From NCBI GenBank assembly GCA_947629815.1, contig CANRFG010000012.1, positions 1-35,935 on the forward strand: a stretch of DNA of 35,935 nucleotides. The letters run 5' to 3'. A model generated the notes under the pieces. It was not told where the DNA came from. It saw only the letters and a program-made list of their open reading frames with translations, and made no database searches. The DNA comes from an uncultured Bacilli bacterium (lineage in GTDB: Bacteria > Bacillota_I > Bacilli_A > RF39 > UBA660). Shown here piece by piece: positions 15,284 to 22,491 of this stretch. Numbering within the stretch: position 1 is the stretch's first letter; each line of letters starts with the position of its first letter. A program made the translations under genes and the position numbers.

Positions 15284-17403
15284 CTTTCCTTTTCAACCAT
15301 TTCGTAAGATTCAATTATATCTCCAACTTTAATATCATTAAAGTTTTCTATTGTAATACCACATTCTAATCCTTTTTTAACTTCTTTAACTGAATCTTTT
15401 TCCCTTTGAACTGAACCAATATTTCCATCATAAATTACAATTCCATCTCTTATTACTCTAGCTTTTGAATCTCTTTTAATGATTCCATCAACAACATAAG
15501 AGCCAGCTATAGTTCCAACTTTAGAAAACTTAAATAATTGCCTTATTTCAGCACTTCCTAAAATCTTTTCTTCATATTCAGGGTCAAGAAGTCCTTTCAT
15601 TGCAGATTCCATATCTTCTACTACTTTATATATAATATCATAAAGTCTTATTTCGACACCTTGTTCTTCTGCATAATCTTTTATAGAATTATTAGGTCTA
15701 ACATTAAATCCAATAATTATTGCATCTGATGCTTTAGCAAGTACTATATCACCCTCAGTTATTGCACCAACACTACTTCTTATTACATTTACTTTAACAC
15801 CCTCTACTTCTATTTTTTCAAGTGAATTTTTAACAGCTTCACTACTACCATTTACATCTGTTTTTATTATTACATTTATTTCTTTAGCGCCCTCTTGTAT
15901 TTTAGAGAATAGTGCATCCAATGTAAGAGCAGTTTTATTTGTATTTTCTTTTAATTTAGCTTGCATTTTTCTTTCTTCACCAATAGTTCTTGCTTGTTTT
16001 TCAGATTCAAATGCCATAAACTTATCCCCAGCTATTGGTACTTCGTTTATTCCTGTTATCTCAACAGGTTGACTTGGTAAAGCACTTGTAATATCTTCAT
16101 TATTTGAATTTTTAAGTGTTCTTATTTTTCCATAAGCATTTCCAACAACTATGGCATCACCTATTCTTAAAGTACCATTTTGTATTAATACTGTAACAAT
16201 TGGTCCTAAATGTTTATCAAGTCTTGACTCTATTACTGTTCCAACAGCATATCTGTTTGGATTTGCTTTATAGTCCTTTAATTCTGCTATCAAAAGGATA
16301 TTGTCTAATAATTCATTTATTCCTATACCTTCTTTTGCAGAAATTTTATTATATAAAGTTTCTCCACCCCATTCTTCTGGAGTAAGACCTAACTCAGATA
16401 ACTCAGTCATAATTTTTTCTGGATTTGCGCCTGGTTTATCTATTTTATTTATAGCAACTATTATTGGAACATTAGCAGCTTTAGCATGGTCAACAACTTC
16501 TCTTGTTTGTGGCATAACACCATCATCAGCAGCTACTATTATTATTACTATATCAGTAATAGATGCACCTCTTGCTCTCATTTCTGTAAAAGCAGCATGT
16601 CCTGGGGTATCTATAAATGTTATAATTTCATTATTATGTTTTACTTGATATGCACTTATAGCTTGAGTTATTCCACCTGCTTCAGTAGATGCAACATCTG
16701 ACTTTCTAATAGTATCTAACAATGTTGTTTTTCCATGGTCAACATGTCCCATTATTGTTACAACAGGTGGTCTTTTAACTAAATCTTTTTCTAAATCAAC
16801 TATTTCAAATTGTTCAAAATTTGTAACATCTGCACTTTCTTTTCTTTTTAATTCCTTATCATAATCAAGTACAAGTATTTCTGCATTTTCATAACTAATT
16901 GGCGTATTTATAGTAACCATTAATCCTTGTGAAAATAATTTTTTTACTATTTCTGCAGCTGGTACACCTAATTCATTAGCCAAAGCGCCTATGGACATAT
17001 TTTCAGTATACAAAACAACATTACTATTATTTGTTGGTGCATTTGATATAAGTTTTTTCTTGTTTTTATACATTTCTTTTTTCTTTTGGGCAAAATCTTT
17101 CTTAATTTTATTTGCATCATTTTTCTTTTTCAATTTTTGTTTTGAAATAGAATTGTCTACATCTATTTTTTTTGTATCTTTTATATCTTCTACTATTTCA
17201 TCTATTTCTTCATCAATATACTCATCATAGTTTTCATCATTTTCTTGAGTATCTGAAGCAAAATAACCATCTAATATAGTTATATCTTCATCTGATAATA
17301 AATTGGAATCATTAGAAACATTAATATTTAAACTTTTACAAGCATTTAATATTTCTTCTATTTTTTTATTCATATCTTCTGCATATTCCATTACTGTCAT
17401 CAT
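15280..17403 (-). CDS. infB: Translation initiation factor IF-2
   Basis: IF-2 is the GTPase that brings initiator tRNA to the 30S subunit and promotes subunit joining. The acidic and lysine-rich N-terminal region (about 1-125) is followed by an IF2_N domain (MSIGALANELGVPAAEIVKKLF). The G domain has GHVDHGKTTLLD, DTPGHAAF and NKID, and domains II, III and IV follow, ending KVGDIIESYEMVEKER. I place the start at the ATG at 17403, 8 nt after AGGAGG; the GTG at 17412 overlaps the binding site. The product is 707 residues, a normal short-N form. It lies 13 nt after the dCMP deaminase gene and ends in a terminator. Confidence 0.96.
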   Translation of the reverse strand: MMTVMEYAEDMNKKIEEILNACKSLNINVSNDSNLLSDEDITILDGYFASDTQENDENYDEYIDEEIDEIVEDIKDTKKIDVDNSISKQKLKKKNDANKIKKDFAQKKKEMYKNKKKLISNAPTNNSNVVLYTENMSIGALANELGVPAAEIVKKLFSQGLMVTINTPISYENAEILVLDYDKELKRKESADVTNFEQFEIVDLEKDLVKRPPVVTIMGHVDHGKTTLLDTIRKSDVASTEAGGITQAISAYQVKHNNEIITFIDTPGHAAFTEMRARGASITDIVIIIVAADDGVMPQTREVVDHAKAANVPIIVAINKIDKPGANPEKIMTELSELGLTPEEWGGETLYNKISAKEGIGINELLDNILLIAELKDYKANPNRYAVGTVIESRLDKHLGPIVTVLIQNGTLRIGDAIVVGNAYGKIRTLKNSNNEDITSALPSQPVEITGINEVPIAGDKFMAFESEKQARTIGEERKMQAKLKENTNKTALTLDALFSKIQEGAKEINVIIKTDVNGSSEAVKNSLEKIEVEGVKVNVIRSSVGAITEGDIVLAKASDAIIIGFNVRPNNSIKDYAEEQGVEIRLYDIIYKVVEDMESAMKGLLDPEYEEKILGSAEIRQLFKFSKVGTIAGSYVVDGIIKRDSKARVIRDGIVIYDGNIGSVQREKDSVKEVKKGLECGITIENFNDIKVGDIIESYEMVEKER

Positions 17404-17415
17404 TATAAGCACCTC

Positions 17416-17895
17416 CTATACAGTTATTACTATTTCTTTTCCTTTTATTTCATATTGTCTATATTTAACACCACATTCATCAAACATTCTCTTTGAAGCG
17501 ATGACTGAATCTGTGTCTTTATATTTATCACATACATAAACAACTTCTTTTATTCCAGCTTGAATAATCGCTTTAGCGCATTCATTACATGGAAATAAAT
17601 AAACATATAGCCTACTTCCTTCTAAATTTGTTTTAGAGTTTAAAATTGCATTTAATTCTGCATGACATACATATGCATATTTAGTTTCTAAAAAACTTCC
17701 TTCTCTTGACCATGGCATTGTATCATCATTCATACCAATAGGAGCACCATTATAGCCCATTGATAAAATTTTATTATTTTTATCTACTATACATGCACCT
17801 ACTTGAGTATTTGGGTCTTTACTTCTTTTACTAGATAATATTGCAAGTGAAATAAAATATTCATCCCATGAAATATAATCTTTTCTTTTATCCAT
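17416..17895 (-). CDS. dCMP/cytidine deaminase-family protein (ComEB-like)
   Basis: This is a 159-residue zinc-dependent deaminase. The active-site motifs are HAELNAILN (near 78-86; zinc His and catalytic Glu) and PCNECAKAII (near 101-110; two zinc Cys). The N-terminal part, 'SWDEYFISLAILSSKRSKDPNTQVGACIV', and GYNGAPIG match dCMP deaminases (ComEB/Dcd type), which make dUMP for thymidylate synthesis. It sits between ylxR and infB, where ylxQ (an L7Ae-like gene) is found in many Firmicutes. The 8 nt and 13 nt gaps imply co-transcription with the nusA-infB genes. Confidence 0.92.
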   Translation of the reverse strand: MDKRKDYISWDEYFISLAILSSKRSKDPNTQVGACIVDKNNKILSMGYNGAPIGMNDDTMPWSREGSFLETKYAYVCHAELNAILNSKTNLEGSRLYVYLFPCNECAKAIIQAGIKEVVYVCDKYKDTDSVIASKRMFDECGVKYRQYEIKGKEIVITV

Positions 17896-17903
17896 AAAAT
17901 CAC

Positions 17904-18161
17904 CTACTTAATATTTTTTAATTGTTCATATATATCATCACTAACTTCTACTTCAAGATGTCTATCTATTACTTTTGATTTTCGAGCAAGTTCGTACACA
18001 CTTAAATCTTTCTTTAAATATGCACCTCTACCATTTGCTTTCCCTGTTACATCAACTATAACTTCATTGTTAGGTGTCCTAACTACTCTAATTAATTCTT
18101 TTTTAGGTAACTTTTCTTTTGTTACAATACATGTTCTCATTGGTATTTTTTTTTGTTTCAT
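17904..18161 (-). CDS. ylxR: YlxR/RnpM family RNA-binding protein
   Basis: The product is an 85-residue YlxR-fold protein with 'MRTCIVTKEKLPKKELIRVVR', 'EVIVDVTGKANGRGAYLKKD' and the conserved GRGAYL signature. YlxR (RnpM) in B. subtilis has been reported to bind the RNase P RNA and to affect gene expression. It lies in the classic position after nusA, 8 nt downstream, and is surely in the same transcript. Confidence 0.93.
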   Translation of the reverse strand: MKQKKIPMRTCIVTKEKLPKKELIRVVRTPNNEVIVDVTGKANGRGAYLKKDLSVYELARKSKVIDRHLEVEVSDDIYEQLKNIK

Positions 18162-18169
18162 AGTCTCAC

Positions 18170-19309
18170 CTAACCTACTATATTGATGCCTTCTTCTTTT
18201 GCTTGTTCATAAGTTTTAACATCTATTTTAAAATGAGTAAGTCTTGATGCAAGTTTTACATTTAATCCTTTTTTACCTATTGCAAGTGAGAAATTATCTT
18301 TATCTACTACAACTAATGCTTCTTGTTTTTTTTCATCTGTTATAAATACATGTGCATCTTTTGCAGGACTTAATGCATTTTTAATAAATTCTACTGCTTC
18401 TTTATTGTATTCGATTATATCTATTTTTTCTCCATTTAATTCTTTTAGTATATTAGCGATTCTCATTCCTTTTTCACCAATACAAGCTCCAATTGGGTCA
18501 ACTTTAGAATTTTCAGAATAAACTGCTACTTTTGTTCTAACTCCTGCCTCACGAGCAACACTATAAACAAGTATAATTCCCTCATTTATTTCTGGTATTT
18601 CTAGTTCAAATAGTCTTTTAACAAATCCATAATGACTTCTAGATAAAAGTATAATAGGTCCTTTTGAATTATTATTTACTTTTGTTATATATACTTTTAT
18701 GTTACTTCCCATTTTTATTTGTTCACCTGGAATTATCTCTGATTTAGGAAGTATTCCTTGTGTTCTACCTAAATCAATGTAATAATTTTTAGAATCTTCC
18801 ATTTCAACTGTACCTGATGCAAGTTCATCTTGTTTATCTTGAAATTCATTTATTATTGTGTTTCTTTCTGCTTCTCTTATTTTTTGAACAACTACTTGTT
18901 TAGCAGTAGATGCCGCAACACGACCAAAATCTTTAGGTGTTACTTCTTCTTCTATTGTTTCTCCAACTTCTATACCTGGAACTATTTTTTTTGCTTCTTC
19001 TAAAGGTATATGTATTCTTTCATCAAAAATGAAGGGTTGTTTTTCTTCCATCTCATCATCTGTTTCTTCATCTAATAAATCCCATTCTTCTAATTCTTCA
19101 TAATTATCTGGTACTACTGTTTTAAATGAATATACATGTATTTCTCCTGATTCTTTATCTATATTTATTCTAACATTTGATAAAGAATGATAATTTTTTT
19201 TATACGCTGATGTTAAAGCAAGTTGCATAGCCTCATATATAACATCTTCACTTATACCTTTTTCTTTTACTAAAAGTTGTACTGCATTTTTAAATTCTTT
19301 ACCATCCAT
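18170..19309 (-). CDS. nusA: Transcription termination/antitermination factor NusA
   Basis: NusA binds RNA polymerase and nascent RNA and tunes pausing, termination and antitermination. From the ATG at 19309 the product is 379 residues: an N-terminal polymerase-binding domain (about 1-125), an S1 domain (GTVEMEDSKNYYIDLGRTQGIL), KH1 (DPIGACIGEKGMRIANI) and KH2 (SLAIGKKGLNVKLASRLT). This is the short Firmicute form without acidic repeats. I prefer 19309 because AAAGGA lies 10 nt upstream and it clears the rimP stop by 1 nt; the upstream in-frame ATG at 19342 would overlap rimP by 32 nt. Confidence 0.95.
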   Translation of the reverse strand: MDGKEFKNAVQLLVKEKGISEDVIYEAMQLALTSAYKKNYHSLSNVRINIDKESGEIHVYSFKTVVPDNYEELEEWDLLDEETDDEMEEKQPFIFDERIHIPLEEAKKIVPGIEVGETIEEEVTPKDFGRVAASTAKQVVVQKIREAERNTIINEFQDKQDELASGTVEMEDSKNYYIDLGRTQGILPKSEIIPGEQIKMGSNIKVYITKVNNNSKGPIILLSRSHYGFVKRLFELEIPEINEGIILVYSVAREAGVRTKVAVYSENSKVDPIGACIGEKGMRIANILKELNGEKIDIIEYNKEAVEFIKNALSPAKDAHVFITDEKKQEALVVVDKDNFSLAIGKKGLNVKLASRLTHFKIDVKTYEQAKEEGINIVG

Positions 19310-19310
19310 T

Positions 19311-19559
19311 TTAATCAATTCCTTTCTCTTTTGAACATACATCTAAAATATAACTTTCTTCTATTAAATCAATATTATCTAATATCGGATTTATTCCATT
19401 ACATACTGTAACACAATCATCTACTGTTATTAAATCATGACCATCAATTATTACTCTTAAAAACCAAGTATTTCCTTCTTTTTCATACAATATATCATCT
19501 AATTTAAAACCAAGTTCATTTATCTTAGGTTCTATCGATTCTCTTATTTTTTCTAACAT
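19311..19559 (-). CDS. rimP: Short RimP-like ribosome maturation factor
   Basis: The 82-residue product matches only the N-terminal domain of RimP: 'IEPKINELGFKLDDILYEKEGNTWFLRVIIDGHDLITVDDCVTVCNGINPILD' and 'ESYILDVCSKE', where the family usually has 'YxLEVSSPGxxRPL'. Full RimP is about 150 residues with a C-terminal SH3-like domain, which is absent here. GGAGGAGTT lies before the start, and the stop is 1 nt before nusA. The frame closes cleanly and the operon spacing is tight, so this may be a real shortened form; a lost C-terminus is the alternative. RimP helps 30S maturation. Confidence 0.8.
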   Translation of the reverse strand: MLEKIRESIEPKINELGFKLDDILYEKEGNTWFLRVIIDGHDLITVDDCVTVCNGINPILDNIDLIEESYILDVCSKEKGID

Positions 19560-19578
19560 AACTCCTCCTCAAATATAA

Positions 19579-19601
19579 AGAGTGGGAAATCCCACTCTCT
19601 G
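19579..19601 (-). promoter_or_regulatory. Hairpin in the rimP-nusA-infB leader
   Basis: AGAGTGGGA pairs with TCCCACTCT (about 19579-19599), 20-40 nt upstream of rimP. A TATAAT -10 box on minus (19615-19620) lies before it, so the hairpin falls within the leader RNA. Its poor T tail argues against a full terminator; it may be a pause, stability or regulator site. Confidence 0.4.
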
Positions 19602-19696
19602 CCAAACTAGATACATTATACCATAAAATTCAAAAAAACCAAAGTTTTTTATCTATTTTTTTAGATTTTTGCTATAATTATAATAAGGTGATTGGG

Positions 19697-20614
19697 ATGG
19701 ATAAATCTAAAGTAGAAAAAACTTATAAAAATTTATTTTTACTTTTTAGTACTATTGTTATATATTTAATACTTTTTTTAGTTAAGGATTTCATTTTTTC
19801 TTTTTTTAATATGCCTAATATAAATAGTTATTGTTCAAACATAATGAATATAGAGTACCAAGTATTAATAATTCTAATATCCTTAATATATTACTTTTCT
19901 ACTAAAAATAAAGAAGATTACAAACAAGTATTTATTAATTTACTTATTGGTGTATTAACTATAACTACATACTTTATTCTTAATAGTATTGAAACTCTTG
20001 TACTTAGTTTAATTGGTATTAATGGAAATAGTCCTCAAGTTATAAAATCTATTTTTCTAATATTATATTCAGTAATTATGCTTGTTTTATTGATTCTAAT
20101 AAATAGAAAATCATATAAAAAAGATATAATGGATATTAAAAAAAATCATAAAAAATATTTTTCTAAATATGTAAAATATTGGTTTTTCGCGACACTTATA
20201 ATGATGGTAAGTAATCTTATTATTGTTTCACTTAATGGTGGGAATATAGCAGGTAATGAAGAGACAATAAGAGAAACTTTTAAGGTGGCGCCAATATATA
20301 TACTTTTTTCAGCTATCATTTATGCTCCTATTTGTGAAGAATTAGTTTTTAGAAGGTCTTTAAGAAATATAATTTCATCCCCTATCGCTTTCATTCTAAC
20401 ATCTGGGATTATATTTGGTGGACTTCATGTTATTGGGAATATAAATAGTTGGATAGACATTTTATATTTAATTCCATATTCTGTACATGGTCTTGTATTT
20501 GCTTATATATTATATAAAACAGATAATGTTTTAGTTTCAACAGGGTTACACCTAATGCATAATGGAATAATGATGTCTTTACAAGTACTATTATTTTTGT
20601 TAGGAGCATTATAA
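19697..20614 (+). CDS. CPBP family intramembrane metalloprotease
   Basis: The product is 305 residues from the ATG at 19697 (AAGGTG 6 nt upstream; the GTG nine bases earlier overlaps that site). It has about eight hydrophobic helices. CPBP/Abi motifs are in the C-terminal half: CEELVFRRSLRN (EExxxR) near 213-224, FGGLHVIGN (motif 2) near 242-250, and HLMHNG (motif 3) near 284-289. The family includes CAAX prenyl proteases and bacterial proteins linked to bacteriocin self-immunity; the substrate here is unknown. It overlaps the next gene by one base (TAATG), so the two are coupled. Confidence 0.9.
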   Translation: MDKSKVEKTYKNLFLLFSTIVIYLILFLVKDFIFSFFNMPNINSYCSNIMNIEYQVLIILISLIYYFSTKNKEDYKQVFINLLIGVLTITTYFILNSIETLVLSLIGINGNSPQVIKSIFLILYSVIMLVLLILINRKSYKKDIMDIKKNHKKYFSKYVKYWFFATLIMMVSNLIIVSLNGGNIAGNEETIRETFKVAPIYILFSAIIYAPICEELVFRRSLRNIISSPIAFILTSGIIFGGLHVIGNINSWIDILYLIPYSVHGLVFAYILYKTDNVLVSTGLHLMHNGIMMSLQVLLFLLGAL

Positions 20615-21504
20615 TGAATGATATAGTTAATGATGAAATTGAAAAAAAAGACCATAAAAAATTATTCAAATTTCTAAAAATATTTTTTACTATATGTATA
20701 ATAATATCTGGTATTGTTTTATATAGTAGATTTATCGCGACTACAGGTATTGTTGTTAAAGAATATAAAGTAAACTCTCCTACTATACCTAGTAGTTTTG
20801 ATGGAATTAAAATTGCTCATGTATCTGATATACATTATGGAAGAACCACAAATAAAAAAGATTTAGAATATTTAGTAAAAAAGATAAATGAAACTAAACC
20901 TGATATTGTTGTATTTACAGGTGATTTAATTGATAAAGATACTTCCTTAAATGAAGATAAAATAAATGAAATAATAGATAGTCTTAGTAAAATCGAAGCA
21001 AAATTAGGAAAATATTCAATAAAAGGAAATCATGATTATAGTTTTAATGAATTTGATGAAATAATTAGTAAATCTAATTTTACTAATCTATCTGATTCTT
21101 ATGACTTAATATATAATGAAAGCAATATTCCAATACTAATTGTGGGACTTAATTCTAATTTAAAAAGTGATATATCTATTAACGATAAAATGTCTTCTAT
21201 TGATAATGAAATAAAAGACATAAATTCTGATTATAAAATTCTTTTACTCCATGAACCTGACTATGTTGATGATATAGACTATAACAAATACAATTTAATA
21301 CTTGCAGGACATTCTCATGGTGGGCAAATAAGATTGCCAATTATAGGTTCGATAATAAATCCTACAAAAGCAAAAAAATATCATGATGAACATTATTCTT
21401 TAAACAGTTCAGATTTATTTGTTTCAAGTGGTGTTGGTACATCTACTATAAGTTTTAGATTATTTAATAGACCTTCATTTAATTTATATAGAATATCAAA
21501 ATAA
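20614..21504 (+). CDS. Membrane-anchored metallophosphoesterase (YkuE/YaeI-like)
   Basis: The product is 296 residues. An N-terminal basic segment and a membrane helix (about 19-42, FFTICIIISGIVLYS) precede a calcineurin-like domain with IAHVSDIHYG, VFTGDLID, KGNHDYS, LLHEPDYV and LAGHSHGGQIRLP. These metal ligands (D, H, D, N, H, GHxH) are complete, so it should be active. YaeI/YkuE relatives act at the membrane on lipid-linked phosphates. It is translationally coupled to the CPBP gene and followed by a terminator. Confidence 0.92.
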   Translation: MNDIVNDEIEKKDHKKLFKFLKIFFTICIIISGIVLYSRFIATTGIVVKEYKVNSPTIPSSFDGIKIAHVSDIHYGRTTNKKDLEYLVKKINETKPDIVVFTGDLIDKDTSLNEDKINEIIDSLSKIEAKLGKYSIKGNHDYSFNEFDEIISKSNFTNLSDSYDLIYNESNIPILIVGLNSNLKSDISINDKMSSIDNEIKDINSDYKILLLHEPDYVDDIDYNKYNLILAGHSHGGQIRLPIIGSIINPTKAKKYHDEHYSLNSSDLFVSSGVGTSTISFRLFNRPSFNLYRISK

Positions 21505-21527
21505 AAAGGCTTTTACTTAGCCTTTTT
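21503..21527 (+). terminator. Terminator of the CPBP-phosphoesterase pair
   Basis: AAAAAGGCT (21503-21511) and AGCCTTTTT (21519-21527) form a 9 bp stem with a 7 nt loop. The final T run forms the tail. Confidence 0.85.
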
Positions 21528-21796
21528 AATGTATTTTACCTTCTTGCAACAAGCTTAAAACAAAATCTTTACCATTACCACTATATAAATCACATGTTAT
21601 TTTTAAATAGTCATCACAAAAAATTCGAATCGACTTTGAAATGATTCTAGAAAATAAAATATGCTTTTTACTTAAATAACATTAATTACTATTTAGACTT
21701 CATAGTTTTAACGCCATATTTATTTAACTTAAACTTAATAACTCCAATATCCTCAATCATTTCATTAAATATATTTTCTATATGGTATTGTTGCAT
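21526..21796 (-). pseudogene. Decayed small gene, two coding fragments
   Basis: This is the main content of the gap between the phosphoesterase and recU. A minus-strand ATG at 21796 with GAGGTG 7 nt upstream opens a 35-residue frame (MQQYHIENIFNEMIEDIGV...) that stops at 21689. A second open stretch in another frame (about 21680 to 21526) reads SKKHILFSRIISKSIRIFCD, then DYLKITCDLYSGNGKDFVLS and LLQEGKIH, and ends in a stop. Composition and periodicity look coding, so this is probably one gene of about 90 codons broken by a stop and a frameshift. I do not recognise the family. Confidence 0.4.
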
Positions 21797-21924
21797 TTTA
21801 TTACACCTCGAACATATGATATATCAATTACAATTAAAAATGTTGCAATTCGACAAAAGTAGAAAAAATTAGATATAGGGTTTTAAAAAAACATATTTTA
21901 TAGTATAATTATGTTGGTGATATC

Positions 21925-22488
21925 ATGCATTATCCAACAGGAATCAAAGTTACAAAAAATAATAACATTAATTATGCAAACAGAGGAATGACTTTGGAAG
22001 CAGATTTAAACAATACAAATCACTACTATTTAATCAATGATATTGCAGTCGTATATAAAAAACCTACTCCAATAACTATACATAAAGTAAATTACATAAG
22101 TAGAACAAATGCTGTTATAGAAGATGCAAGATTTCAAATTCCATCTACTACTGATTATAATGGGATTTATAAAGGAAAATATATTGATTTTGAAGCTAAA
22201 GAAACAACAAAAAATATATTCCCACTTGCTAACATACATGAACATCAAATACAACATTTGAGAAATGTCCATAGACATGGTGCGATTGCATTTCTTATAG
22301 TTAGATTTACAAAACAAAATAAAACATTTTTATTAGAAGCAACAAAATTATTTGATTTTATAGAAAATAACAAAAGAAAATCAATACCATTAAATTATTT
22401 TGAACAAAATGGATATTTAATAAAGGATACATATAATCCAAGTGTAGATTATATTAAAATAATAGATATATTATTAAAGGAGAATTAA
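21925..22488 (+). CDS. recU: Holliday junction resolvase RecU
   Basis: RecU cleaves four-way junctions in recombination and repair in Firmicutes. The 187-residue product has the typical N-terminus (HYPTGI, NRGMTLEADLN) and a PDDEXK-type core: DYNGIYKGKYIDFEAKET (E-x-K near 93-95), followed by NIHEHQIQHLRNVHRHGAIAFLIVRF. It lies just upstream of the class A PBP gene (3 nt gap), the conserved recU-ponA order of Bacilli. GGTGAT lies before the start. Confidence 0.95.
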   Translation: MHYPTGIKVTKNNNINYANRGMTLEADLNNTNHYYLINDIAVVYKKPTPITIHKVNYISRTNAVIEDARFQIPSTTDYNGIYKGKYIDFEAKETTKNIFPLANIHEHQIQHLRNVHRHGAIAFLIVRFTKQNKTFLLEATKLFDFIENNKRKSIPLNYFEQNGYLIKDTYNPSVDYIKIIDILLKEN

Positions 22489-22491
22489 TAT

